Shown: positions 16,529-24,462 of the stretch, one piece after another
Layout: every line of letters starts with the position of its first letter
Position numbering within the stretch: the first letter of the stretch is position 1
Assembly: GCA_944386175.1 (NCBI GenBank)
Contig: CALXAB010000017.1
Coordinates: forward strand, 1 to 34,084
Origin: an uncultured Clostridia bacterium
GTDB taxonomy: Bacteria > Bacillota > Clostridia > TANB77 > CAG-508
Length of the DNA: 34,084 bases
Reading direction: 5' to 3'
Position numbers and translations under genes: made by a program
Notes under the pieces: generated by a model
Database searches by the model: none
Seen by the model: the letters and a program-made list of their open reading frames with translations, nothing else
What the model was told of the DNA's origin: nothing

Positions 16529-17446
16529 TTATTCTTCATTCTCTACTTGTTCTTTTTCTAATTTTTCTAGTTTTTCTAATTCCTCTAATTCTTTTTGATG
16601 TTCTATTTCTTCTTCATCAATTTTTTCTACCTCTACATCTTTTATAATTTCTATGTCTTTTACATCATATTTTTTATAAAAATATCCTTCTCCATCTTTT
16701 ATCTTTACTCTTACTTTTTCTTTTAATATTTCTAGGTTATCTATTTCTCCTTCTCCGTCTTTTGTCTTTACTATTGCTCCTAGATGAGGTAATTGCTTTA
16801 ATTTTTCTTCATATACATCATTTTCATATTTTAAGCAACACATTAATCTACCACAATTTCCAGATATTTTTGATGGATTTAGAGATACATTTTGTTCTTT
16901 TGCCATTTTTATTGATACTGCTTCAAAATCACTTAAAAATGTACAACAACATAATTCTCTACCACATACGCCATTTCCACCAATTCGTTTTACTTCGTCT
17001 CTAACACCAATTTGTCTTAATTCTATTCTTATTTTATATATTGAAGCCAAGTCTTTTACTAATTCTCTAAAATCTACTCTTCCATCTGCTGTGAAATAAA
17101 ATAAGATTTTGCTATTGTCAAATTTATATTCAACATCAGTTAAGTTCATGTTTAATTTATGTTGTTTTATTTTTTTCTGACATATATTAAATGCATCTTT
17201 TTCTATTCTCTTACATTCATTGAAATGTTTATGATCTTTATAAGTAGCTATTCTTATTACTTTTTTTAATGGTGTTACAATTTTGTCATCTTCAACCCTT
17301 CTATTTGGTATTACGACTTCTCCATATTCTTCCCCTTGAGCAGTTTCTACTATAACTTTGTCTCCTTTTCTTATTCGTAATCCTTTAGGATTAAAAAAAT
17401 ATATTTTTCCTAATTTTTTAAATCTTACTCCTATTATATTTTTCAA
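16529..17446 (-). CDS. ricT: RicT (YaaT/PSP1-domain) protein
   Basis: 305 aa from the TTG at 17444-17446, which overlaps the holB stop (ATTGA) and has GGGAGG just upstream. An in-frame GTG at 17459 would place that site inside the gene. PSP1 domain with the Cys-rich signatures GVCGRELCCCTF and GNCGRLMCCLKYE, the likely cluster ligands: in Bacillus RicT joins RicA and RicF in an Fe-S containing complex that promotes RNase Y processing and sporulation or competence. A charged KEL-rich tail (about the last 40 residues) is longer than in Bacillus. The gene order holB-ricT is conserved in Firmicutes. No ricA or ricF is in the window. Confidence 0.92.
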   Translation of the reverse strand: MKNIIGVRFKKLGKIYFFNPKGLRIRKGDKVIVETAQGEEYGEVVIPNRRVEDDKIVTPLKKVIRIATYKDHKHFNECKRIEKDAFNICQKKIKQHKLNMNLTDVEYKFDNSKILFYFTADGRVDFRELVKDLASIYKIRIELRQIGVRDEVKRIGGNGVCGRELCCCTFLSDFEAVSIKMAKEQNVSLNPSKISGNCGRLMCCLKYENDVYEEKLKQLPHLGAIVKTKDGEGEIDNLEILKEKVRVKIKDGEGYFYKKYDVKDIEIIKDVEVEKIDEEEIEHQKELEELEKLEKLEKEQVENEE

Positions 17447-18333
17447 TTTATTTCCTCCCACATATTAAATAGCATATTGTCTATACACATATCATAATTT
17501 GCATTTTGACGTATTCTTTTTTTTGTGTTTTCCACAATATTAATACAGTTTGTGTATTTATATTGTTCCTTTGCTTTCTTTAGTAAGAGTATATTTATAT
17601 AATCTAAAAATTCTGTTATTTCTTCTTTAGATTTGTATAATATTTCTGATTGATTTATTGTTTCTATTAAATCTGTTTTTTCTAAGTTATCAATAATATT
17701 TTTTATTTTTAAATACTCTTCTTGCTTATCTTTTAGTTTTATTGCTTTTCCAATACTTCCTTCAAAAGTATCTAATATATCTTTATTTATATTTTCTATT
17801 CCGTGGTTTAATTTTAAATAATTAGATATTTCTTCATTACTAATTGGCATAAAATGTAGTATCATACATCTTGATTTTATTGTACTTAGAAATGCGTTTT
17901 CATTTGAACCTATTAAGATAATTGTCGCAAATTCTGGCGGTTCTTCTAATGTTTTTAATAAACAGTTTTGTGCTTCTTTTGTCATTTTATCTGCATTATC
18001 TATTATATATACTTTTTTTTGCGAAATTATCGGTTTTTCTTGTATTCTTTTTTGCATTTCTCTTATTTGTTCTATTTTTATATTATTTCCGTCTGGTTCT
18101 ATATATGAAAAATCAGGGTTATTGTTTGAGTTGAATTCAATGCATGATTTACAATTATTACAGTATTTTTTCTCATTAATACACAATATTCCTTTTGCAA
18201 AGTCCTTTGCTATTAATCTTTTTCCTATTCCTTCAATTCCTATAAATAGATAACTATGCAATATTCTTTGTTCATGTATTAATTTTTCTAATCTTTCTTT
18301 TATTTTTTGATTTCCTAATATCTTTTCAAACAT
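17443..18333 (-). CDS. holB: DNA polymerase III subunit delta'
   Basis: 296 aa, an AAA+ clamp-loader subunit. P-loop-like GIEGIGKR (about 32-39) carries Arg where ATPases have Ser/Thr, as expected for a stator subunit that does not hydrolyse ATP. A four-cysteine zinc module (CINEKKYCNNCKSC), Walker B-like VYIIDNADKM, and the conserved SRC motif (TIKSRCMILHF) follow. Start ATG at 18331-18333 with AAGGAG upstream. It lies 14 nt behind lepB and overlaps ricT, so it is cotranscribed. Confidence 0.93.
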   Translation of the reverse strand: MFEKILGNQKIKERLEKLIHEQRILHSYLFIGIEGIGKRLIAKDFAKGILCINEKKYCNNCKSCIEFNSNNNPDFSYIEPDGNNIKIEQIREMQKRIQEKPIISQKKVYIIDNADKMTKEAQNCLLKTLEEPPEFATIILIGSNENAFLSTIKSRCMILHFMPISNEEISNYLKLNHGIENINKDILDTFEGSIGKAIKLKDKQEEYLKIKNIIDNLEKTDLIETINQSEILYKSKEEITEFLDYINILLLKKAKEQYKYTNCINIVENTKKRIRQNANYDMCIDNMLFNMWEEIN

Positions 18334-18347
18334 TTGAATACTCCTTG

Positions 18348-18986
18348 TTATTCAACTTCGCCCCACTTATCTAATGGCCATATTCTTATTGCGACTGTAC
18401 TTTCTATTTTTTCTAATGGTATGCATCCAAATGCTCTACAGTCTGTACTGTGACTTCTATTATCTCCCATTGCAAATACACAATTTTCTGGCACTATAAA
18501 ATCTGAAAATCCTACTCCACTACCTAGTAAATCTGTAACTACTCCAGATTGCAAATATGGTTCGTCAAGTTTTTTATCATTTATATATACAGCTCCATCT
18601 TTTATTTCTACATGCTCTCCCGGTAATGCTATAACTCTTTTTATATAACTTCTTTTCCCTATTTCTAAAAAGTTATGTACAAACCAATTAAATCCGCTTC
18701 TTTCTTTATATTTAGCTACTGGGTTAGTTTCGTCTATTTCACTTTGTTTATATTCTAATTTTGCTGGTTCTTCAAAAGTTATTATTTCACCTCTTTGAGG
18801 TAAAGTTTTTGTTGTTCTTCCCCATCTATTTAGCCATAGTCTTTGACCTTCAATTAATGTTGGTTTCATTGATTCTTGTTGAACTATTGTTGGTGTTCCT
18901 ATAAAATATCTAAATAGCATTGCTAGTACTAAAGCAATAATTATGCAATATACCCATTCCAACACTTCTTTAACTTTTGGATTCAT
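18348..18986 (-). CDS. lepB: Type I signal peptidase
   Basis: 212 aa. One N-terminal membrane helix (about 11-29, VYCIIIALVLAMLFRYF) places the catalytic part outside. Box B has the nucleophile Ser in QQESMKPTL; the general base Lys is in SYIKRVIALPGE; box E is MGDNRSHSTDCRAFG, with Cys where Ser is common. It releases exported proteins such as the surface proteins of this organism. Start ATG with GGAGAGA upstream; 17 nt after ppaC. Confidence 0.94.
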   Translation of the reverse strand: MNPKVKEVLEWVYCIIIALVLAMLFRYFIGTPTIVQQESMKPTLIEGQRLWLNRWGRTTKTLPQRGEIITFEEPAKLEYKQSEIDETNPVAKYKERSGFNWFVHNFLEIGKRSYIKRVIALPGEHVEIKDGAVYINDKKLDEPYLQSGVVTDLLGSGVGFSDFIVPENCVFAMGDNRSHSTDCRAFGCIPLEKIESTVAIRIWPLDKWGEVE

Positions 18987-19003
18987 TATATCTCTCCTTT
19001 GTG

Positions 19004-19930
19004 TTATATGTTTTTATCTATATTTGGTAATAATTGTTTTTTTCTTGAAACTACGCCTTCTAAAAATGCTCTATTATTTTCTAGCTTCACATTAAATGCT
19101 GTTTCAACTATTTCTGATTTTTTTCCTAAAACTAATATCTCTGAATTACTGTTTAGTATATCTGTTATAGCTAATACAAATAAATCTAATCCCTTTTCTT
19201 TTATTTCTTCTTCTATAGCATGTTCTAATTCTTTTTGTCTTTTTAGCACATCTTCAATACTTACAGTATTTACTTGTGCAATTACATATTTAATATTTTC
19301 TTTGTTTAATGATTTTGCATCTAAATTGATTAATTCTTTTGCTGAAAAATCATCCAAATCTGTTCCTGCTTTTAGCATTTCTAATCCATATTCTGTGATA
19401 TTAATATTTGCTATTTTTCCTAATTCTTCTAAAGCCCTTTTATCATGTTCTGTAGTTGTTGGTGATTTTAATAATAATGTATCTGATATAATTGCACTTG
19501 CCATTAATATTGCTTCTTCTTTATTTATTTCTAAGTCTCTTTGTTTATATTCTTTATATAAAATTGTACAAGTGCATCCATATGGTCTTGCTGTATAATA
19601 TAATGGTTCTGAAGTTTCAAAATTAGCAATTCTATGATGATCTATCACTCCAATTATTTTTGCTTTTTCTATTCCTTCTGCACTTTGATTAAATTCATTA
19701 TGGTCTACTAAAATTACTTCTTGTCCTTCTTCTACTTTTTCAATCAATTCAGGCTCTTCTAAATTTAAATAGTTCAAAACATATTTTGTTTCTTTATTCA
19801 AATTTCCTAGTCTTCCTGCATGACATTTTGTATATCCCATTCTTCTGTTTAGTCTTTGTTTCACCATTGCTGAACAAATTGAATCTGTATCTGGATTTTT
19901 ATGTCCAAAAATTAAAATTTTCTCTTCCAT
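19004..19930 (-). CDS. ppaC: Manganese-dependent inorganic pyrophosphatase (family II)
   Basis: 308 aa, the usual family II length, without the CBS/DRTGG insertion. DHH-phosphoesterase motifs: FGHKNPDTDSICSA at the N-terminus, LVDHNE, VIDHHR (the DHH box), and C-terminal SRKKQ that binds substrate. It hydrolyses PPi to 2 Pi and so drives biosynthetic reactions. AGGAGGAAAACAA precedes the ATG. First gene of the operon ppaC-lepB-holB-ricT-ferredoxin. Confidence 0.95.
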   Translation of the reverse strand: MEEKILIFGHKNPDTDSICSAMVKQRLNRRMGYTKCHAGRLGNLNKETKYVLNYLNLEEPELIEKVEEGQEVILVDHNEFNQSAEGIEKAKIIGVIDHHRIANFETSEPLYYTARPYGCTCTILYKEYKQRDLEINKEEAILMASAIISDTLLLKSPTTTEHDKRALEELGKIANINITEYGLEMLKAGTDLDDFSAKELINLDAKSLNKENIKYVIAQVNTVSIEDVLKRQKELEHAIEEEIKEKGLDLFVLAITDILNSNSEILVLGKKSEIVETAFNVKLENNRAFLEGVVSRKKQLLPNIDKNI

Positions 19931-20023
19931 TTGTTTTCCTCCTATCTCTATAAATGAATTTTTTTATTTGTTTTATTTATTCTTTAATATTATTTATATT
20001 TTATTGAATTTTTAACTGTTTTT

Positions 20024-20052
20024 ATTATAGTTTTTTTAATTTATAATGTCAA
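20024..20052 (-). promoter_or_regulatory. Consensus promoter of the ppaC operon
   Basis: On the minus strand TTGACA (20047-20052), 17-bp spacer, TATAAT (20024-20029). The leader to the ppaC ATG is about 85 nt and AT-rich without a clear fold. Confidence 0.85.
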
Positions 20053-20100
20053 ATTTATTTTAATTTTTATAATTATTTTTGTATCTATTTTTAGGTTTTA

Positions 20101-20200
20101 TAGTTATTTTTTAATTTACTTTTTATAATTACTTTTTAATTTACTTTTACTTTTTATAATTATTCTTTAATTTACTTTTAATTTTAATTTTAATTTAGTT
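20101..20200. repeat. Degenerate AT-rich tandem repeat
   Basis: Imperfect copies of a block like TTTTTAATTTACTTTTTATAATTA recur about every 27-31 bp between hslO and ppaC. The gap 19931-20234 holds this, the ppaC promoter and no gene. Confidence 0.6.
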
Positions 20201-20234
20201 TGATTTTTCATTTATCTATAAAATTTAATTTTAA

Positions 20235-21152
20235 TTATTCATTTTCATTGTATTTTTGATAAATCTTAAGTAATTCATCTTTTGAAAATTGATATTTTTT
20301 ATTGCAAAAATGACACATTAATTCTGCCTTTCCGTCTTCCTCTATTATTTTATATAATTCTTCTTTTCCTATTGCTATTAGTGCTTCTTCCATATGCTTT
20401 TTAGAACAATCACATTCATATATTGGTGTAATATTATTTTTTATAATTTTAATATTATTATCACCTGTTATTTTTTTTGCTATTTCTTCTAAAGTTAATT
20501 TTTCGTCTAGCATTTTTGATATTGCTCCAACATTAAATATGGCTTTTTCTATTTTTGATATTTCTTCTTCTGTTGCGTCTGGCATTGGATTAATTAGATA
20601 TCCTCCTGCTGATTTTACTCCATTTTTGTCGACTAATACTCCTAATGCAACTGCTGAATTTCTTTGCTCTGAATTAACAAAGTAATTTGCAAAGTCTTCT
20701 GCTATTTCTCCAGAAACTAATGGTGAAATACCTATATATGGCTCTTTTAATCCTATGTCCTTTATTACATTTATATATCCTTCATATCCTACTGCTTTTG
20801 ATACATCTAATTTTCCAAATTCGTTTAAAGGTAAGTCTACATATGGGTTTGCTACATATCCTTTTATTTTAGGATAGTTATTTGCTACTGTTAGCATTGT
20901 ACCTATTGGACCATTTCCTTTTAGTTGTATTGTTAATTTGTCTTCTTTATTTTTCATTTCATTTCCCATTATTGCAGTTATTGTAAGTAGTCTTCCAAAT
21001 CCTGCTGTTACTACTGGACTTAGGTCATGTATCTTTCTTGCTTTTTCTACTAGGTTAGTTGTTTTTGCACATATTACTGAGATTTTTCCTTCATATGCTA
21101 AAAATTTTATTATTTCATCTGCCATGTTTAATGTTGTTCCTTTCTTTGGCAT
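20235..21152 (-). CDS. hslO: Hsp33 redox-regulated chaperone
   Basis: 305 aa from the ATG at 21152; an ATG at 21125 would give 296 aa starting MADEIIKFLAYEGK, which fits the family N-terminus better. Ribosome sites for the two are equally weak. The N-terminal chaperone domain is followed by the zinc redox switch: CxC in YECDCSKK and CxxC in LMCHFCNKKY. Under oxidation the four cysteines release zinc and the protein becomes an active holdase, useful to an anaerobe meeting oxygen. It is preceded by its own promoter and is probably monocistronic. Confidence 0.95.
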   Translation of the reverse strand: MPKKGTTLNMADEIIKFLAYEGKISVICAKTTNLVEKARKIHDLSPVVTAGFGRLLTITAIMGNEMKNKEDKLTIQLKGNGPIGTMLTVANNYPKIKGYVANPYVDLPLNEFGKLDVSKAVGYEGYINVIKDIGLKEPYIGISPLVSGEIAEDFANYFVNSEQRNSAVALGVLVDKNGVKSAGGYLINPMPDATEEEISKIEKAIFNVGAISKMLDEKLTLEEIAKKITGDNNIKIIKNNITPIYECDCSKKHMEEALIAIGKEELYKIIEEDGKAELMCHFCNKKYQFSKDELLKIYQKYNENE

Positions 21153-21179
21153 AAATCTGGTTGCCTTTTTACCTTGTCA

Positions 21180-21208
21180 ATTATATCATGGTTTTTGCTA
21201 TTATTCAA
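21180..21208 (-). promoter_or_regulatory. hslO promoter
   Basis: On the minus strand TTGAAT (21203-21208), 17-bp spacer, TATAAT (21180-21185). The start point near 21173 leaves about 20 nt to the first ATG. Confidence 0.7.
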
Positions 21209-21241
21209 TAAAAAGTAAAACAAATTTTTTAGTTATATATA

Positions 21242-21403
21242 TTAATAATTATATAAAACCAATGATTTAAATTTTCCCAACTCATCTTGAACTTTATCTG
21301 CTATTCCAAATACAGTAGCATAAACTAAATACTCTTCATTTATAACTATTGATTCTGTTTCATGATCTTTCATTAATGTATATATATTTTTTATAAATTC
21401 AAA
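21242..21403 (-). pseudogene. C-terminal relic of a DUF2207-like membrane protein gene
   Basis: The minus frame reads FEFIKNIYTLMKDHE, then INEEYLVYATVFGIADKV, then a short tail and stop. The EEYLxYAxxxGIADKV pattern is the conserved C-terminal signature of DUF2207 (predicted membrane proteins several hundred residues long). Nothing of the rest of that protein is present: upstream the frame runs through the rubredoxin terminator and antisense-shifted rubredoxin DNA. An ATG at 21373 would give 43 aa but has no ribosome site. I read it as a gene relic. Confidence 0.5.
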
Positions 21404-21431
21404 AACCCTAAAAAACAAATTTTCAGGGTTT
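21401..21431 (-). terminator. Terminator of the rpiB-tagO-rubredoxin operon
   Basis: Stem AAACCCT/AGGGTTT (21425-21431 and 21403-21409), extendable through A/T pairs, followed on the minus strand by TTTTT. It starts 15 nt after the rubredoxin stop. Confidence 0.8.
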
Positions 21432-21446
21432 ATGTTTAAATTTCTA

Positions 21447-21602
21447 TTAGTCTTGTTTTTCAAACATATCTTTTCCAACTCCACAGATTGGACATACCCA
21501 ATCTTCTGGAATATCTTCAAAAGCTGTTCCTGGAGCTATTCCACTATCTGGATCTCCTTTTTCTGGATCATATATATATCCACATGCCATACATACGTAC
21601 AT
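21447..21602 (-). CDS. Rubredoxin
   Basis: 51 aa, ATG at 21600-21602 with GGAGGTG upstream. Two CxxC motifs ([25 protein letters not shown]) bind one iron; the acidic middle ([15 protein letters not shown]) is typical. It is a one-electron carrier, in anaerobes often feeding oxygen- and peroxide-reducing enzymes. It lies 18 nt behind a transferase gene whose C-terminus is a second rubredoxin domain; by hand alignment the two agree at 29 of 50 positions. Confidence 0.96.
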   Translation of the reverse strand: MYVCMACGYIYDPEKGDPDSGIAPGTAFEDIPEDWVCPICGVGKDMFEKQD

Positions 21603-21620
21603 TTTATCACCTCCATTACA

Positions 21621-22856
21621 TTATTCATGAATTTCAAACATATCTTTTCCTTCTCCACATACTGGACATACCCAATTTTCTGGTAATTCCTCAAATGGAG
21701 TTCCTGGCTTTATTCCTGCTTTTTCATTTCCAAATTTAGGATTATATATATATTTACACTGTATGCATTCATATCTTTGATTATCAGATTTTTCTGACTG
21801 GAAGTTTTTATATCCTAAACCTAAAGCTACTATTACCATTAATAAAAAAGATAACGCTTTCCAAATTCCACTTTCTAATAGTATAACCGCAAATATTCCA
21901 AATGTTGCACTTATTCCATATAAAATTAAAACTGCTTGCTTTTGACTAAATCCTTTTTTTACTAATCTATGATGCATATGTCCTTTATCAGCTTTAAATA
22001 TTGCTTTTATTGATTTTCCTTTAATTATTCTTCTTATTATAGCCCACAAAGTATCAAATATTGGTAACCCTAATACTATTAATGGTAAAACTATTACTGC
22101 TATGGTATATGTTTTTGCCACTCCTAATATTGATATTATTGATAATGAAAATCCTAGAAAGTTTGAACCTGTATCACCAATAAATGTTTTTGCTGGTGCA
22201 AAGTTAAATGGTAAAAATCCAACTAAAGCTCCTGCCAATGCTGTTATTAATAGTATTGAAACTAAAGGTGAACCATTTAATACAAATATTATTAATAATG
22301 ATATTGAAGATATTACTGATATTCCTGATGATAATCCATCTAGCCCATCTATTAGATTAATTGCATTCGTAACTCCCACTATCCAACCTATTGTTAGTAT
22401 TACTGAAAAAATTTCTTTTCCAATTTCTGACGTTATAAATGCTGGAACAACATCATCAATTCTTATACCAAAAGAAACAACTACTATTGCTGCTAAAACT
22501 TGTCCTGTTAATTTTACTATTGGTTTTATAGTTTTTATATCATCAATTATACATGTAATTGATATTATAACTATTCCTAAGAACATTCCTAAAAGCTTTT
22601 TCCCATATTCTTCTACGCCAAATAGATTAATTGTTTTTTCCATGCTCATTACTATTAACAAATACATAACCGATACTAAAAAACCTAGTATAACTGCTGG
22701 TCCTCCAAACTTTGGCATAGCTTTTTTATGCATTCTTCTTTTGTCTTTTGGTATATCTACTGCGCCAACTTTTTGTGCAACTTTTATTGTATATGGTGTT
22801 GCCATAAATGCTACTATAAATGCTAGCAAAAATGCAATAGCTATATCTCCCCACAT
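21621..22856 (-). CDS. TagO/WecA-type polyprenyl-phosphate sugar-phosphate transferase fused to rubredoxin
   Basis: 411 aa. Residues 1 to about 345 are a polytopic MraY/WecA/TagO-family enzyme, which transfers a sugar-1-phosphate (usually GlcNAc-1-P) to undecaprenyl phosphate, the first step of teichoic acid or polysaccharide synthesis. Motifs: [14 protein letters not shown] near the start, [37 protein letters not shown], and the TagO/WecA loop [19 protein letters not shown]. After the last helix ([16 protein letters not shown]) a 12-residue linker leads into a full rubredoxin domain (362-411) with [10 protein letters not shown] and [15 protein letters not shown]. The fusion is one uninterrupted frame. 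It starts 11 nt behind rpiB. What rubredoxin does here is unknown. Confidence 0.92.
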   Translation of the reverse strand: MWGDIAIAFLLAFIVAFMATPYTIKVAQKVGAVDIPKDKRRMHKKAMPKFGGPAVILGFLVSVMYLLIVMSMEKTINLFGVEEYGKKLLGMFLGIVIISITCIIDDIKTIKPIVKLTGQVLAAIVVVSFGIRIDDVVPAFITSEIGKEIFSVILTIGWIVGVTNAINLIDGLDGLSSGISVISSISLLIIFVLNGSPLVSILLITALAGALVGFLPFNFAPAKTFIGDTGSNFLGFSLSIISILGVAKTYTIAVIVLPLIVLGLPIFDTLWAIIRRIIKGKSIKAIFKADKGHMHHRLVKKGFSQKQAVLILYGISATFGIFAVILLESGIWKALSFLLMVIVALGLGYKNFQSEKSDNQRYECIQCKYIYNPKFGNEKAGIKPGTPFEELPENWVCPVCGEGKDMFEIHE

Positions 22857-22867
22857 AGTTATGCCCC

Positions 22868-23314
22868 CTATTTCATGTTTTCATTTTCTATTTCCTTTAT
22901 TATATCCAATCTTTCTTGATGTCTTCCACCTTCAAATTCTGTTGCTAGCCACATTCTTAATATACATATTGCCTCATTTTGTGTTACATCATCTGCTCCT
23001 ATTGCTAATATGTTACTATTATTATGTAGTTTTGAATATTTAGCAGTATATTCATTATGACAAGGTGTACATATTATTCCTTTGAATTTATTTGCAACTA
23101 CACTCATTCCTATCCCTGAACGACAAATCAGTATTCCTTTATCAGCTTTTTTAGTTTGTACTAATTTTGCCACTTCTTTAGCTATATTAGGATATTCTAC
23201 TCTTTCTTCATTCATACATCCACAATCAATATATTTTATATCTTTCTCTTCTAAATATTTTTTTATTTCTTCTTTTAATTTATATCCTCCGTGATCACTA
23301 CCTATTGCTATCAT
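22868..23314 (-). CDS. rpiB: Ribose-5-phosphate isomerase B (RpiB/LacAB family)
   Basis: 148 aa from the ATG at 23312-23314 ([14 protein letters not shown]), the family N-terminus, with GGAG 8 nt upstream; a GTG three codons earlier lies too close to that site. Interconverts ribose-5-P and ribulose-5-P. Visible signatures: GSDHGG phosphate loop, the active-site cysteine region ([11 protein letters not shown]), [13 protein letters not shown], and [16 protein letters not shown]. First gene of an operon with the transferase-rubredoxin fusion and rubredoxin. Allose-6-P isomerase activity is possible for relatives. Confidence 0.93.
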   Translation of the reverse strand: MIAIGSDHGGYKLKEEIKKYLEEKDIKYIDCGCMNEERVEYPNIAKEVAKLVQTKKADKGILICRSGIGMSVVANKFKGIICTPCHNEYTAKYSKLHNNSNILAIGADDVTQNEAICILRMWLATEFEGGRHQERLDIIKEIENENMK

Positions 23315-23339
23315 TTGCATCACTCCATTCTTATTTTAC

Positions 23340-23368
23340 AATATATCATAAGTTTATTGATATTACAA
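23340..23368 (-). promoter_or_regulatory. Probable rpiB operon promoter
   Basis: On the minus strand TTGTAA (23363-23368), 17-bp spacer, TATATT (23340-23345), 26 nt before the rpiB ATG. Confidence 0.55.
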
Positions 23369-23422
23369 TAATTATTTTGAATTTTACTTGATTTTTCCTC
23401 CAAAATGTGTTAAAATATCATA

Positions 23423-23431
23423 TGTTATAAT
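23423..23431 (+). promoter_or_regulatory. Extended -10 promoter of rpsT
   Basis: TGTTATAAT at 23423-23431, an extended -10 element (TGnTATAAT) without a good -35 box. AGAGGAGGTG (about 23444-23453) follows as the ribosome binding site. Confidence 0.6.
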
Positions 23432-23461
23432 GAATTTAGACTAAGAGGAGGTGCTTAATAA

Positions 23462-23728
23462 ATGCCAAATATTAAATCAGCTAAAAAGAGAGTTAAAGTT
23501 ATAGAAAAAAAGACTTTAAGAAATAATATGATTAAATCTGGATGTAAATCAGCTGTTAGAAAATTTGAAGAAGCTGTAAATGCTGGAAATATAGAAGAAG
23601 CTAAGGTTCTATTATCTGAAGCTACTAAAAAAATAGATCAAGCTTGTACAAAAGGTGTTTATGTAAAAAACACTGCAGCTAGAAAAAAATCTAATTTATC
23701 AAAAAAATTAAATGCAGCAATGGCTTAG
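23462..23728 (+). CDS. rpsT: 30S ribosomal protein S20
   Basis: 88 aa, normal length. Lys/Arg-rich helical protein starting [13 protein letters not shown], with the conserved [20 protein letters not shown] segment near the end. It binds 16S rRNA during 30S assembly. GAGGAGGTG ribosome site before the ATG. Confidence 0.97.
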   Translation: MPNIKSAKKRVKVIEKKTLRNNMIKSGCKSAVRKFEEAVNAGNIEEAKVLLSEATKKIDQACTKGVYVKNTAARKKSNLSKKLNAAMA

Positions 23729-23762
23729 TGCTTAAATAAAAATTATGCATAGTTTTTATTTT

Positions 23763-23788
23763 CCCTTCATATGATGAGGGGATTTTTA
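23763..23788 (+). terminator. rpsT terminator
   Basis: CCCTTCAT/ATGAGGGG stem of 8 bp (one G-T pair), 3-nt loop, then GATTTTTATT. It lies 34 nt after the rpsT stop. The rest of the gap up to 24000 shows nothing convincing. Confidence 0.8.
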
Positions 23789-24000
23789 TTATGGTTTTAA
23801 GATTTATTTATAATACATATTTCGCTTTCTTTTGCTAAGTAATTTATAGAAGATTATAGAAGATTTTTCCATTGTCTTTTATGTTTAATCATGTTACCAT
23901 AATTATATAAGTTACTTTTTATTGTTAATACATGTTAATACATTAGTAATGATACTGCTAATGACATATACTAAGTTAGACACTAGAATGGAGGTTATCA

Positions 24001-24251
24001 TGTTTAAAAAATTAATTGAAAATTTTAAGGAGTTTGAAAAAATTACATATAAAATAATGAATTATGGATTAAAATTTTGCTTTGCTATATGTCTAATTTC
24101 TGTTTTTATTCTTCTTTCATATAATTTAAAATTTCATTCTCCTTATATGTATTATATAGGTATCTCTTTATTTAGATTAAGCTTAATATTTGGTACTGAA
24201 TTTATAATTTGTGCTTTTGTGGCAGATAATCTAAAAAAAGGCAGAGCTTAA
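24001..24251 (+). CDS. Small two-helix membrane protein, function unknown
   Basis: 83 aa from the ATG at 24001 with GGAGG 5 nt upstream; a longer frame from 23922 has no such site. Amphipathic N-terminus (MFKKLIENFKEFEKITYKIM) followed by two membrane helices, about residues 24-40 (FCFAICLISVFILLSY) and about 48-75 (MYYIGISLFRLSLIFGTEF), with a short basic end KKGRA. Not a family I can name. Its stop runs straight into the GGGGACGG repeat compound. Confidence 0.7.
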
Positions 24252-24254
24252 AAA

Positions 24255-24460
24255 AGGGGACGGATCTTGAGATTGCCATTGGGGACGGGCTATTTTGGCA
24301 ACCTTAGGGGACGTTCCTTCAATCCCGAAAATTAGGGAACAAAGGGACGGACCTGTAATAATTTAAAACAGGTCCGTCCCTTTGTTCCCTAATTTTCGGG
24401 ATTGAAGGAACGTCCCCTAAGGTTGATGGCATAATTTTCGGGATTGAAGGAACGTCCCCT
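24255..24460. repeat. Compound GGGGACG repeat cluster with 58-bp perfect inverted repeat
   Basis: It fills the gap between two convergent genes. In order: a partial unit (GGGGACGGATC, 24257-24267); a TGCCA-type unit (24274-24300); a perfect 58-bp inverted repeat (24299-24356 against 24368-24425, 11-nt loop AATAATTTAAA) built from GGGGACGTTCC...CCCGAAAAT and GGGAACAAAGGGACGGACC units; and one more minus-strand GGGACGTTCC unit (24428-24458) that ends 4 nt before the gatB stop. The RNA of either strand would form a very stable hairpin and would stop convergent transcription. The units recur at 3891-4065. Confidence 0.9.
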
Positions 24461-24462
24461 TT

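Noticed and set aside
22102-23043. 313-aa plus-strand frame opposite the TagO-rubredoxin and rpiB genes
   Set aside because: The minus strand carries two clear enzyme genes there. The plus frame has no ribosome site and is an antisense shadow.
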